Shown: positions 1 to 12,179, counted from the stretch's first letter. The stretch is 64,000 nucleotides of DNA from Tubiluchus corallicola (GCA_030141605.1 JAQGDQ010000593.1:62001-126000), one strand, 5' to 3'. The notes: generated by a model not told the origin, from the sequence alone. Program-made: numbers and translations.

Positions 1-285
1 AAACCAGTTTTAAAATGGCTCCTCTTTTGGGATAAAGGATCTGCAATTGAAGCCTTTTATTTGAGACAAAAAGCCCTTACTTGACGAACTTTATTTGAAA
101 GAAGGGCCCCACTTCGAAGCCCTTTGTGTGAAATGTTAGACCCTATAGCTGTGGAAATGTTGCTGAAATACATCACAAGTAAACAATATTCGAGATGGGT
201 GCGAGCAAATTAGAGGGTGGATCTGTCTGAGGGGCCCCATATTTTCATTAACTTTAGAGCCCCAAAAGCTCATAATCCGGCCCTG
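1..285 (+). mobile_element. hAT-like non-autonomous element, right part
   Basis: The segment is rich in GGGCCCC-type blocks and ends in ATAATCCGGCCCTG, whose reverse complement CAGGGCCGGATTAT is a typical hAT terminus. A related, more decayed copy lies at 30790-31135 and shares blocks such as 'AAATGTTGCTGAAATA' and 'GTCTGAGGGG'. The left end is outside the window. The superfamily call rests on the terminal motif and on the related CAGGSCCTATTT element at 10930-11419. Confidence 0.55.
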
Positions 286-589
286 CTAATGTGGCTTTCA
301 ATTAACTGCAGGTACATTTTCTATAAGTATTTACTGCTACTCCAATTGCAGATTAAATTCAGGTAAAACACTGATGTCGTATCTATTTTTAAATATTACT
401 ATTGGCTTCCATGTTATTTATGTTGCATATTGCGTGTAAAATTATCAAGAATATGCCCTGAGGAACCTCCTGTTGTACCTTGTGCAACCTTTACACATAA
501 TGCTGCTTCATCGTATGCACGATCTGTTTCATATTGTTTTTACTTGTGTAGCAGTCGCTGTAAATTATTGAAGCTTTTATATCGCGTTA
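286..589. other. AT-rich spacer without a recognisable gene
   Basis: No convincing coding signal is visible. From about 449 there are degenerate versions of the 58-bp unit that follows ('TTGTACCTTGTGCAACC'), so the decayed edge of the array probably lies here. Confidence 0.5.
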
Positions 590-1822
590 CTTGCGTATTA
601 TGTGTAAAAATAATGGTCCAAAGATTGTACCTTGTGGAACTTTTATCAGTCTTTATAAATGCAATTAAGAATGGTCCAAAAATTATACCTTGTGGAACCT
701 TCTTCAGTCTTTATAAATATAATTAAGAATGGTCCAAAGGCTGTACCTTGTGTAACCTTCTCCACTCGTTATAAATATAATTAAGAATGGTCCAAAGGTT
801 GTACCTTGTTGAACCTTCTCCACTCGTTATAAATATAATTAAGAATGGTCCAAAGGCTGTACCTTGTGGAACCTTCTCTGGTCGTTATAAAAAAAATTAA
901 GAATGGTCCAAAGGTTGTACCTTGTGGAACCTTCTTCAGTCTTTATAAATATAATTAAGAATTGTCCAAAGGTTGTACCTTGTGGAACCTTCTTCAGTCT
1001 TTATAAATATAATTAAGAATGGTCCAAAGATTGTACCTTGTGGAACCTTCTCTAATTGTTATAAATACAATTAAGAATGGTCGAAAGGTTGTACCTTGTG
1101 GAACCTTCTCTAATCGTTATGAACACAATTAAGAATGGTCGAAAGGTTGTACCTTGTGGAACCTTCTCCAGTCGTTATAAATATAATTAAGAATGGTCCA
1201 AAGGTTGTACCTTGTGGAACCTTCTCTAATCGTTATAAACACAATTAAGAATGGTCGAAAGGTTGTACCTTGTGGAACCTTCTCCACTCGTTATAAATAT
1301 AATAAAGAATGGTGCAAAGGTTGAACCTTGGGGAACCTTCTTCACTCTTTTAAATGTAATAAAGAATGGTGCAAAGGTTGAACCTTGGGGAACCTTCTTC
1401 ACTCTTTATAAATATAATAAAGAATGGTGCAAAGGTTGAACCTTGGGGAACCTTCTTCACTCTTTATGAATATAATAAAGAATGGTGCAAAGGTTGAACC
1501 TTGGGGAACCTTCTTCACTCTTTATAAATATAATAAAGAATGGTGCAAAGGTTGAACGTTGGGGAACCTTCTTCACTCTTTATGAATATAATAAAGAATG
1601 GTGCAAAGGTTGAACCTTGGGGAACCTTCTTCACTCTTTATAAATATAATAAAGAATGGTGCAAAGGTTGAACCTTGGGGAACCTTCTTCACTCTTTATA
1701 AATATAATAAAGAATGGTGCAAAGGTTGAACCTTGGGGAACCTTCTTCACTCTTTATAAATATAATTAAGAATGGTGCAAAGGTTGAACGTTGTGGAACC
1801 TTTTTCACTCTTTATAAATAAT
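590..1822 (+). repeat. 58-bp minisatellite, about 21 copies in two sub-families
   Basis: The unit is exactly 58 bp; for example, ATGGTC recurs at 1077 and 1135. The left half carries AAGAATGGTCCAAAGGTTGT and CCTTGTGGAACC. The right half, from about 1300, has switched to AATGGTGCAAAGGTTGAACC and TTGGGGAACC, with TAATAAAG replacing TAATTAAG. The sharp switch implies that the right block spread as a unit. Short open frames across it are repeat artefacts. A related sentence of sequence is found in the 151-bp array at 7645-8255 and once at about 11674. Confidence 0.95.
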
Positions 1823-2399
1823 GTGGCTTTATGTCTTTTTTACCTCACCAGTCATTCTGTATGCAGACGCATCTCGCTATAAATTATCATTGGCTTCTCC
1901 GGCTTCATTAATAAACCGAACGAAGATGGATGGAATTCCAGTCAATGCCTGACTGTCCTGGCCATCATAATTATGCTAATAGGGATGCTGGCATACAGAC
2001 TAAATGATATACTTCCTGGCTGCATTGTGTCTTTGTCTTCAACACTTTGTCTGGGACAATATCATCGACGTGTAATTAATTTCCTGCGATTATTTCACCA
2101 TTTTATGTCAGGCGCTAAATAACAGCGCCATTGTTCCCCGGCGTTCAATTTGCTTTGGCCGCGGAGAGACAGGAGGGCTAAGTGAAATAAAAACAGGACG
2201 AGGATTAATTCAGTACTTTATCATGCCATTGTGCAGCAGCACTTGTGCAAATTAAAACTTTCTAATGAAAGTTTTGATTCTAGTTCATTTTTCACCTGCG
2301 CAGGGATGTGTTTAATAAACGAGAAGCCGCGTTTCTAAATAAGGATTTGTGGGCGGGGCTTATATTGGTATTACGTAATGTTGGGATTATTATTGGTGT
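1823..2399. other. Non-repetitive spacer
   Basis: This is mixed-composition sequence without a long open frame, RNA gene or recognised repeat. Confidence 0.4.
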
Positions 2400-2408
2400 A
2401 ATCGAAGA

Positions 2409-2529
2409 GACTACGGCCAAATCACGTTGAAAACACCGGTTCTCGTCTGATCACCGAAGTTAAGCAAAGTAGAGCCGGGTTAGTACTTGGATGGGTGACC
2501 GCCTAGGAATACCAGGTGCTGTAGGCGTG
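2409..2529 (+). other. 5S rRNA-derived region (SINE head, not a functional 5S gene)
   Basis: The segment begins GACTACGGCC and contains CACCGAAGTTAAGC, GGTTAGTACTTGGATGGG and GGTGCTGTAGGC. These are the 5' end, box A region and box C region of metazoan 5S rRNA in the right order and spacing. Several stem positions differ from usual 5S, and no T-run terminator follows at the 3' end, so transcription would continue into the SINE body. This is the internal RNA polymerase III promoter of the retroposon. Confidence 0.85.
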
Positions 2530-2950
2530 CGGGATGCCCACACTGTATCTCGACACTAGGCGGAGGAGCTGCACAAGCAGCCAACGATTAGAGGGTGGAG
2601 GAGGTCAAGTGACCCAACGGCCATGTGTAGAGGAGTAAACCTTCCAAATCAGGAGTGGAGCCCCGAAGGCGGACCAGAGCAGCATGCTCACTGACTCCCT
2701 CAGCTCCTGCAGCCAACCTGGTGCCAAACGTATCGCTCCGCTTTCCTTTGGACTACACCAGGGAGGAAGAGAGGGGGTTCCTGTTGTCTGGGCAACTCAG
2801 GATCTCCATAAACCTTGCCCAGGCGTGCGCCCTGGAGACGTTCAAGGATCGCACTGCTCAGCCACAGTCGACGCTGCAGCTCCATCAATGTGATCAATAA
2901 CTGACTCTTGGCACACATTCCATCGTCTTCCGAGACAGAAGGATGCCAAC
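2409..2950 (+). mobile_element. SINE3-type retroposon with 5S rRNA head, complete with target-site duplication
   Basis: The first ~120 bases match 5S rRNA (separate entry). They are followed by a GC-rich body and a 3' end reading GACAGAAGGATGCCAAC with no poly-A. A perfect 9-bp direct repeat AATCGAAGA flanks the element at 2400-2408 and 2951-2959, so it is a full-length insertion. A 3' end without poly-A fits SINEs mobilised by L2/CR1-like LINEs, whose tails also occur in this window. Two short open frames inside the body are not credible genes. Confidence 0.85.
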
Positions 2951-2959
2951 AATCGAAGA

Positions 2960-4255
2960 AAAATTAAAAAGCTATTATGTCATTTCATGGAAAGCGGAAC
3001 TCTTTAACGACAATAGAAAGGACGGAGAAAATAAAGTTAAGGACCCATAGAACCTTTAACACCCAATATAAAATGGAGACTATACTTGTTGACCTAAGTT
3101 TATGACAAAATTCATTAAATTTAGAATAAGTTCTCATTAATTGTACATTGAAACAAATCTTATCATAAACACAAATAAATTCCAGATTATTTTTCAAAAT
3201 TTAGGCAATGTTATCTACGCAGTTTGTTTCACATGCCTTAATTACATTTAAAATGGTTGCACCTAATCGTGGGAGTTTATATTTACAAGTTTTATATAGC
3301 GTTACTTCTAATGCAAGCTCTGTATGCAAAAAGACAGCATATAAGTGCTACAAAGTTTCAATTTTCTAGACGAATTTTTTACCTTGGTTTGCAAAGAGTG
3401 CTTTCTTGTTCTTTAATAATTAAATTAACCGATTAATTAATTATTTGGTACCATGCCTTTGCTCGTTCGAATATTTTTGAAATTTTTGAGTACAGAGATA
3501 GTTTTTGTAAAAGTTAGTTCAACCGTACATAGTTTCACAAGGCTAGAGTTACCCTTTAAATGATAGAAATGAGAACTTGTGTTGTCCTAGTGTAATTCAA
3601 CCTTAATTTCTTTACGTTCTTTAAAATTTCATGACGATTTTCAAGTTTTTATAACTCTGTACGAAGAATCGCGCATGCGCGGACAGACGGGTGCCAAACA
3701 TTGCAGACATTTTCACACTTTCTCTCTGCACGGTGGTGTGAATGACACTGACCACCTCAAACTGGCCTGATGATTACAAACTGTATGTCTGTCTGTCTGT
3801 CTCTGTCTCTAACTTGTTATTAATTACTTTCTCATCAACTTGCTGCCTTGTGGCCGGTCTGTCCTGCAGTCGTGACATCATCATTTGTACATTATGGTCA
3901 GCCGTGTCCATCATTGTGGTCTCGCATGTCTGTCACTGTGGTCACACGTGTGCAATGACATCAACTGAGCTAAATCATGAGAAGAGTATAAAGGAAAAAA
4001 TAAACCTCCATTTCGAATTTTGAAATTTAATCTATCCAAAAAAGTGAGAACTGAGCCTTAATTTGTACCAGTAACGTAAAAGTTCACTGACTAGTAGACA
4101 TACAATCGCTTACAAAGATATCAATAATTATAGATTTGTTCCTTCATTATTTATTATTATTCTTTTAAATTTATTTCATACATTAAGAAGTACATAGCGT
4201 TATGTAAAAAAGTTAAAAAACACTCAGCTATACTATAAAATTACATTACAAACTA
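2960..4255. other. AT-rich spacer with one diverged repeat fragment
   Basis: No gene is recognised. Bases ~3190-3420 are a diverged copy of the family at 63000-63500 and 48905-49330 (inverted), sharing 'GGGAGTTTA' and 'GACGAATTTTTTA'. Bases 3742-4023 are open, but the translation has no domain-like pattern and includes a CTGT microsatellite at about 3783-3810. Confidence 0.4.
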
Positions 4256-4257
4256 AT

Positions 4258-4395
4258 AAAATGTTTTGTTACATATATGTATATATGTATATATATGTAT
4301 GTATGTACAGATATATGTATGTATATATTTTATATACATTTATTTTATATATACGTTTTTTAAAATATTTTACGTATGTGTATATGTACATACGC
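4258..4395. repeat. ATGT/TA microsatellite
   Basis: Alternating TATATGTATG-type sequence makes both strands open over about 60 codons. The Tyr/Ile/Val-rich translations are artefacts. A pure (TA)n tract follows at about 4630-4652. Confidence 0.85.
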
Positions 4396-4632
4396 AACCA
4401 GACACAAAACATAAATACACAAGACAAATCATTAGAAAATACAGAGGCATAAAACACATTAAAAGTCACCTCTTTAAAATGGTAAAAGATGTTGATTTCA
4501 TTGTGCAAAACAGTTTGTATCAATTCGTCCATGTTACTGTATTGTGATATGCAGAATAAACATACAATTTAATCAATTATATCATTACGTAGTTCAGCCA
4601 GCGCATATATAAAAATTTTCACTTGACAAATG

Positions 4633-4663
<31 letters not shown>

Positions 4664-5000
4664 TATATTTTAGATACCTAATTCATACTTATTATTCAAT
4701 TTTAACGTTACCTACAGTGATATACATAATTTCACAAGACAGATCACTAAAAAATACCATGCAGGGAGTTATAAAACTCAGTAAAATCCATCTTTAAAAA
4801 AGTTAAAGATGTTGATCTCATAGTACAAAGCATAGTTTGTACCATTTCGTTCGTGTAACTGTATTGTGATATGCACTATAAACGTACAATTCATCATTTA
4901 TATCTTTCAGTACTTCTGCCAGCCAATTTATAAAGTATCCTGTTATATTTCGTGTAATGACATCGGAGTTAAGAATATTAAAATTTACAATTTTTTCACT
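4395..5000 (+). repeat. Old ~325-bp tandem duplication
   Basis: Two diverged copies follow each other. 'TTACTGTATTGTGATATGCA' near 4533 is matched by 'TAACTGTATTGTGATATGCA' near 4856. Flanking stretches (ACAAGACARATCA, AAAGATGTTGATYTCAT, TTCWGCCAGC) are in the same order at the same spacing. Confidence 0.75.
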
Positions 5001-5550
5001 TATGCTGCATCTTCCCAAAATGTCGAAGAACCTTCGAAATGCGTTTTTGTTTTATCATTAAAACGTTTTTGTTTTACAGAATAGTGTTCCTAAATACGTA
5101 ATTAAAACAAGTGTTTATTCTTACAATATTGTTTATAAAATCAATTATTATATAGTCTACACGTGTAAACAAAACTTACTTAGTAAGGATAGTTTTCATA
5201 ATCACTACATGTAACTATTGTAGCAGAAAATGCATTAAAATTGCGAAAAATTTCTCCCTGTTATGTCGAAAAACTTGCAAAAACGAATGGTCGAATTAGG
5301 TTACAGTTATATAAGTAAATTTCTGAGAAGACCTCGCATTTTTGTGTCTAATATTGTATTTGTAATAAAATTTAATTCGTGGTAAACAATAAAGTAAATA
5401 AACTAAGCAGTAATTGGGTGTAAACGGTGGTTGTAAACTGTTTACCACTCACGATAATTTTAGCAGCAAGAATCGTACTTTGAATTGTAGTGTGTAAATT
5501 GATGTACTGAGGGTTTGTTTCAAACGTGTTTCATAGTTCAGCATAATAAG
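5001..5550. other. AT-rich spacer
   Basis: No gene, RNA or clear repeat is seen apart from a short internal inverted motif around GTAAACAGTTTAC at about 5428-5445. Confidence 0.35.
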
Positions 5551-5552
5551 AT

Positions 5553-6085
5553 TTAAGCTTTTTCACAGTTTCTTTGTACGCACTCGCAGTTGATCAAAGG
5601 TTAAGTGTGCCACAGCAACGTCACGTGACGTGTGGGTAAAACTAAGCCGTCTGCCGCATCAGTTCAGTAACTTCGCTTGTGATTGAGAATAAGCCCTTTC
5701 ACAATTTCGTTGTGCACACGCGCAGTTGCTGTAGGACAAAGTTTAAGTGTACTTACAGTAAGGGGTCTTAACTACAACCGTCACGTGACACGTGTGGAAA
5801 GCAAGGCCGTCTGTCGCATCAATTCAGCCATTTCACTTGTTTTTTACGTGGGCTTTACTTAAATATGCATTAGTCGGTGCGTAGCGTAATTTACTAGCAG
5901 GTTTTTGCTTGGAACAAGGAAAAATGAACCAGGTAAGGTTCTAGCTACCTGTTAAAACTGTTGGTATTACAACAGCTTGGGCTGCGAGGCGTTGTCAAGT
6001 GTTCACAAATGCATTGTCTGGTACACTTGACCTTTGACCTTTGTATGACCATCGTCAATCGCTGAAACTGTGAAAAGGCTCATTT
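5553..6085 (-). mobile_element. MITE family R1, reverse copy plus partial tandem copy
   Basis: The main copy runs from about 5690 to 6085. Its ends read AGCCCTTTCACAATTTCG and, inverted, AGCCTTTTCACAGTTTC, giving short terminal inverted repeats. A partial second copy of the left end precedes it at 5553. Family hallmarks are GGTCAAAGGT next to ACACTTGAC, GGCTGCGAGGCGTTG, and an E-box-like TCACGTGAC. Related copies in + orientation are at 18590-18945, 20288-20580 and 32615-32880. The superfamily is undetermined. Confidence 0.75.
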
Positions 6086-6656
6086 CTGTTCATTAAGAAA
6101 AGTTACAAGTTTTATTGAAATTAACAGCCCTCTGCTGGTCTTCGTACCAATTCTTAGCACGTAACGACATGATGATAATTGATAAATATGGACGCCCTCG
6201 GATATAATCAACTGATTTTTATTGACCAATGGTTTTTTATTAATGAAGATTGTGTTTAGTAACCAAAGTTAAGCAGTATCATACCTGATCTGTAAATGTG
6301 TAGGCGACTCCTAGTGCTCTGGCTGTCAGCCTCATTGAGACATATTTACTACACGTCTGAAAGTGTCTGAAATGCCATTGCGGGTTTACTGTCTCGTTTT
6401 TGGAGATTTATGGGACATATTCCAATTCTTCTATATCCGGTAACACCCACGTATGTTAAGTAAGCCACCCAATTCTTTACTGCTTCTTTATGGAATGCAG
6501 AATGTCAAAATGCATAAAAATGTAAAAGTTTAATTATGCTGCTAAAATGGATATGGAATTATTTATATTATTCCCTCTATCCGTAACTTAATTTACTTAA
6601 CAAATATTAAATTTGGTGTTATGCTCTAACCACTTATTAATAGTAAAAGTGAAGTA
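6086..6656. other. Spacer with possible relic of a 5S-like SINE head
   Basis: ACCAAAGTTAAGCAGTAT at about 6262 resembles the 5S segment ACCGAAGTTAAGCA, followed by a possible decayed box C. The match is short and may be chance. No gene is seen. Confidence 0.25.
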
Positions 6657-7122
6657 TTAACCCTTTCATACCCGTTTTATACCGTGGGATACGAGAATAT
6701 TTTCTGCCTTTAAAATTAATAAAATTTTAAAACTGACAGTTATTTGCTCTGTTAATAGTTATTTTGATTTAAGCCAATAACAATAGACTAAAAATGGTGA
6801 TAAAATGACAAACTAGAAAATCTACATAGTATAAAAAACTGCGCAAGGTACAGTACTTTAGAGGCGACTTTGTACAGATCAGCATAGCATGCATACTAAA
6901 TGTCTTAAATACTTTAAAAAATTATCAACAGTTGCAAAATGAAGCACATTTTATGCTTCCATTGAATCCCAATGTATCCCGTGGGATACAGGCTATATTT
7001 ACCACGCGGGTACAGGTAGAAAAAAATAATTATGTGTAAACAAGATGGACATACTGAACAAAAGTACCAAGCCAAAACATTTTTTCTTATTTAATAAATA
7101 ATTTGGGACTGAAAGGGTTATA
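6657..7122 (+). mobile_element. piggyBac-like MITE with TTAA-type flank
   Basis: The left end is TTAACCCTTTCATACCC and the right end GGGACTGAAAGGGTTAT. This gives inverted CCCTTTCA termini beside TTAA on the left and TTAT on the right, the piggyBac pattern. Internally the palindrome GTATCCCGTGGGATAC occurs at about 6972, and its half CCGTGGGATAC recurs near the left end at about 6688. No transposase frame remains. Confidence 0.7.
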
Positions 7123-7640
7123 TTATTTTGTTTATAAGTCCACGTATATAGTTTTAAATAAGAGATAAAGTGTTAAATGAAGATCGCGATCTCGTTTGTT
7201 TACGTGTTTAATTTCTGGAAGTTCGTGTCACGTGTTTCCAAGTCAATTTTGGCAATACAGTTGTAAATGTTGTTTGATTGAGAGAGAACTCGTTTCATAC
7301 TCGCTTGTTTTACACGTGTGCGCAGAGATTGAGATAGTTTAGTTGTTCTAGGCCTGCAGGGTACATCAGTAACTTGCTCGACTGTTGTTTATTTGAACTG
7401 GCCCCCGTGTTTATATGTCGACATAAAAACATTTTTATTTGAAAAATGTCTTTATTCATTGCTGAGCTGCGCCGAAATGTTTCCTCAGTTGTAAATCTTC
7501 GGTCTCGAGCCGAGCGAATGATTTAGCATCACGTAGGAACACGTCCTACAAAAATAAACTACATACTGTTAGATTAGCCATTTTGGGTCTTGTGTCTGCT
7601 GTCGGTTCATAGCACAGTGGAAGTGAGCCGCTAACATGCT
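7123..7640. other. Spacer without recognisable gene
   Basis: Mixed AT-rich sequence in which no long frame or repeat structure was identified. Confidence 0.35.
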
Positions 7641-7644
7641 ACAC

Positions 7645-8255
7645 CAGTTCATGTGGATAACTCAGGTTTATCAAAAAACCTACTAACTGCATTGTGAATA
7701 AGTTAAAGATAAAGAAAAGTTGCAGTAAGTTAAAGATAAAGTTATAAGGTAAAGAAGAAGTGGCCCAAAGATTTCTCCTTGCGAAACTCCTTGCACAGTT
7801 CATGTAGATAACTCAGGTTTATCAAAAAACCTGCTAACTGCTTGGTGAGTAAGTTAAAGATAAAGAAAAGTTGCAGTAAGTTAAAGATAAAGTTATAAGG
7901 TAAAGAAGAAGTGGCCCAAAGATTTCTCCTTGCGAAACTCCTTGCACAGTTCATGTAGATAACTCAGGTTTATCAAAAAACCTGCTAACTGCATTGTGAA
8001 TAAGTTAAAGATAAAGAAAAGTTGCAGTAAGTTAAAGATAAAGTTATAAGGTAAAGAAGAGTGGCCCAAAGACTTCTCCTTGCGAAACTCCTTGCACAGT
8101 TCATGTAGATAACTCAGGTTTATCAAAAAACTTGCTAACTGCATTGTGAATAAGTTAAAGATAAAGAAAAGTTGCAGTAAGTTAAAGATAGAGTTATAAG
8201 GTAATGAAGAGTGGCCCAAAGATTTCTCCTTGTGAAACTCCTTGCACTGCAATAA
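7645..8255 (+). repeat. ~151-bp tandem array, 4 copies
   Basis: TCATGT(A/G)GATAACTCAGG recurs at about 7648, 7800, 7951 and 8101. Each unit carries GGCCCAAAGATTTCTCC TTG followed by GAAACTCCTTG, which lines up with the core of the 58-bp array at 590-1822. Long frames on the - strand are artefacts of the missing stop in the unit. Confidence 0.9.
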
Positions 8256-8740
8256 TTCCTTTACTTTAATCAGTCATGGTCTCGATTAATACATATTGGA
8301 ATGATAAATTGTTCAGTATGTGGCGTATTTACTGCTAGTTAAAGTGCTTTGGTCATTGATGCTAAAACTTTCTAGTCCAAATTTTTTTCTTTTGTACACA
8401 AAGTAAATTGTTATGTTATTTGGTGATTATTGAAAACTTGTTGTATATAGAAATGCATGCCTGTAACTAAGTTCTTGTGATATAATTAAACATGGTACAA
8501 ACACATCGTAATACAATACAAATGTAGGTGTCCAATTACAAAGCAATTATTTGCAAACTAAAGAAAAGGGGTACTAAAATAAGTTCTTAAATAAATCCCC
8601 ATATTTTGTAACATGAGATTTGCATATTGATACAGAATTTCTTTCTTTTGTACATTGTTTTTTAGCAAGACAGTTCTCTTTCACAGATTAACTCTCTAAG
8701 TTTTAACCTTTTACATTCATTTTACTATGGTTTCAAAAAC
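8256..8740. other. AT-rich spacer
   Basis: No gene or repeat structure is recognised. Confidence 0.35.
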
Positions 8741-8744
8741 AACT

Positions 8745-9222
8745 TCGTTGTTGTTGTTGATGATGATGATTTTGATGTTGTTGTTGTTGTTGTTGTTGTT
8801 GTCATCGTCGTCGTCATTGTCGTTTCTGTTGTTGTTGCTGTTGCTGCTGCTGTTGTTCTTGTTGTCGTCATCGTCATCATTGTCGTTGCTGTTGTTGTTG
8901 CTGTTGCTGCTGCTGTTGTTGTTGTTGTCTTCATCGTCATCATTATCGTTGCTGTTGTTGTTGTTGTCTTCATCGTCATCATTGTCGTTGCTGTTGTTGT
9001 TGTTGTTGTTGTCGTCATCGTCATCATTGTCGTTGCTGCTGTTGTTGTTGTTGTCGTCATCCTTATCATTGTCGTTGCTGCTGTTGTTGTTGTTGTCGTC
9101 ATCGTCATCATTCTCGTTGCTGCTGTTGTTGTTGTTGTCGTCATCATCATCATTGTCGTTGCTGTTGCTGTTGTTGTTGTTGCCGTCGTCATTGTCGTTG
9201 CTGTTGCTGTTGTTGTTGAACT
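8745..9222. repeat. Compound GTT/GTC/GCT triplet minisatellite
   Basis: Blocks of (GTT)n, GTCGTCATCGTCATCATT and GCTGCT alternate with a loose higher-order period of about 55-60 bp. Being in triplet register, it is open on both strands (poly-Leu/Ser or poly-Thr/Met), which should not be taken for protein. Confidence 0.95.
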
Positions 9223-9336
9223 CAAACTTGAAAAAAGTGAAAAGCTACTTATTTCTCGTGTCATTTGATCATTTGCCCTTTATTATTTGACCTAATCCGT
9301 TGGAGCTACGTAAATGCACACTTAAAAGTCAATCAT

Positions 9337-9540
9337 TCACCTTTTTGCCCTGCCACCTCCTTCGCGGGCTTTGATACTAATTGATTTTCTTCGGCGTCTC
9401 TTTTTAGCTGAAGCCATTTTAGCGATTTGCTTCTTTGTCCATTCCCGGGGGGGAGTGAAGCTGATCCCGGACACAACCGGCTGATGCGCATATGATGAGG
9501 GACACGAGATTCCGGACAATGAAATTCGCATTTCAACCAA
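9337..9540 (-). CDS. Possible terminal exon of an unidentified gene (weak)
   Basis: A GC-richer island (9300-9620) contains a 67-codon frame on the - strand. It ends in a very basic tail (KKRRRRK, then a Lys/Arg-rich end) after a PPREWTKKQIAKM segment, with a stop at 9337-9339. The composition is unlike the surrounding AT-rich DNA, and a nuclear-localisation-like tail is plausible. A second - frame is also open here, and no family was recognised. The frame could equally be a transposon fragment. Confidence 0.2.
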   Translation of the reverse strand: MVEMRISLSGISCPSSYAHQPVVSGISFTPPREWTKKQIAKMASAKKRRRRKSISIKAREGGGRAKR

Positions 9541-9779
9541 ATCGGCTTCATCTGGCTCGTGATTCTCAAATAATTAACTACCATTTACAGGCGCTGGCTT
9601 CGCTCGCCGGCGGATTATGCTTCACTTTTTCACGATTAGACTTGGGAATACTGCAGTCTCTGATCTGAATTCTATTAGGGAGTCGAATAATCAGTACGAT
9701 TTGCTCCGAATTAACGCGATCTAAACCCGATTCCATGACGCGACTTTGAACGAATGTTTTCTGACTGTGTTTGCAAAGT

Positions 9780-9850
9780 ATTAGTATTAGTAGTAGTAGT
9801 AGAAAGTAGTAGAAAGTAGAAAGTAGTAGTAGAAAGTATTAGTAGTAGCA
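9780..9850 (+). repeat. AGT triplet microsatellite
   Basis: Interrupted (AGT)n with AGAAAGT spacers. A similar tract occurs at 38721-38822. Confidence 0.9.
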
Positions 9851-10852
9851 TAAATACAATGAAGTAGCAGAAAGATAGTTGAATTTACAGTCCATTGTTC
9901 TTATCATTATGAATTAATCACAAGCGAGTCACACTGGTATATGAATTAAAATAGTTGACTAGCCTAACTATATAATAAACTGACTTTGTACAACGGGAAA
10001 AATGGTTAAACGTTGCAGTTTGAAATTTTAAGCGAACAGTAAACATTAATAGAAGCAATCTTAGTTTTGAAAAGTTTCTAAAACTTGAAAGTAAATTTCA
10101 AGTTAGGCAGTATTCCAACCTCGAGATTACTAAAATATACATCATCTTGACACGAAGACATAGTTACAAGTTGCAGTTCATTAATGCATGTTTTTTCATT
10201 TGTGTCTCTCCGCATATACATAGTCTTTGGTTTCTCTGTCTACCGTCCCACGTACCGGTCTCAATTCTTAAGTGATGTGCTTGCTTAGTCGAGAGAAAGT
10301 TATGTGGTATTTTTCTGTAGTATTCTCTGGTATGTTTGGGATTTTCAAGTCTGGGTTAAATTCCTTGTAAACGATACGTTACGTAGAGCTACTGTTCAAA
10401 ACTTTCTCCTTTAGTAAGTTGTGTTGCTGTGCACAGTACACTTTCTCATTGACCGCTGATGACATTTTTATTACACTGTCTGGCTATTTCATAAGCTTCA
10501 AACAATGTCTGCTGTTTCTCGGGGGAGTTTGCCATCTTCCTCCAATTATGAACGTGTCTGCACTTGTCCCATGTTGAAAAAGTTGGGTAGCCAGTGTCGC
10601 TTTTTCGTTTTTTCAAAACTTATCATAAACTCCATTGCAATGATTCAACAGCAAGAATTGTTCATATTCGCTGGGCATTCACAGTTCTTTTACAGTGACA
10701 TATCTTTCGTGCATGCAGTACTAGTAATTACTGACCTGTCACTTGACACTGGGACACGATGACAGCTAGGTTGCTTAATTTTCTGACGCTTTGACAAGAA
10801 AATGATATCGTTCGATTGCTCCGTGTTTAATTAGATACTCAGTTGACTCGCA
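9851..10852. other. Spacer without recognisable gene
   Basis: The longest frame (10505-10762, +) translates to an irregular peptide without domain features. GGCAGTATTCCAACCTCGAGATTA at about 10104 recurs with one change at about 15476 (next to 'AAGACATAGT'), marking a small dispersed repeat. Confidence 0.35.
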
Positions 10853-10929
10853 CGTGTATGCCTTTGACATGTGTGAAGGTTTTATTCGCGTACCGAAACG
10901 AAACGAACTCACTCATTGTGCCTTATGAT

Positions 10930-11419
<490 letters not shown>

Positions 11420-11535
11420 CTTATGATATCCAAATATCTGTACAATGTGTATGCCTTTGACATGTTTGAAGGTTTTATTCGCGTATTGAAACTAAACTAA
11501 CTCACTGATTGTGCCTTATGATATTCAAATATCTG

Positions 11536-12175
11536 TACAATGTGTACATAGTGTCTGTATAACTTCCAAATTACACAAATTTCGAAATGGATATATAGAC
11601 ATTGCCGATTATATTAAGGTGTATTTACTTTTTTCACCCTGCATCATTATAAATATGGCAAAGATTCATAGAATAATGGTTCGAAAATTGTACCTTGGGG
11701 GACTCCTTCGTTAATGCCTCGACTGATTTCTGGTTTAGTACATTATTATATGTTGTATGAAATAACTTTTCTTTCGATGCTAATTGTAAGTGGAGACTTG
11801 ATTATTTTTGAATAGGATCTAAGGTTGTGTATGTATATATATGAGTTACCATATTTGCGCTATAATGAAATAATTCGAATAGTTCATTTCATACTAATGA
11901 TAAAAAAGCATATGAAATTATTACGTTAAATTATTTGAGGAAAAACGTGCCTAAATAATCATAAATGATTCTTAACTTTGCATGGTCGCACGTCATGGTA
12001 TGTTAGTCAGTTTACATGCTAAAAAGCTTAACATTTGCGTTCCTGAAGAAAGTTTAGATTATATCTTGTTTTCTTATGCAGTTGTCCTTCTACTATTTAA
12101 ATTTGACGAAATTACCATTTTTGAGTACTGTTTTGCTAGTACCATTTTAATAACAGAACACTAAATTTAAGAAAC
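11536..12175. other. AT-rich spacer
   Basis: A single relic of the 58-bp/151-bp core lies at about 11674-11710 (ATGGTTCGAAAATTGTACC then TTGGGGGACTCCTTCG). No gene is seen. Confidence 0.4.
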
Positions 12176-12179
12176 ATTA

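Noticed and set aside
8725-9290. Poly-Leu and poly-Thr/Met frames
   Set aside because: They are triplet microsatellite artefacts, as are the frames at 12416-12897.
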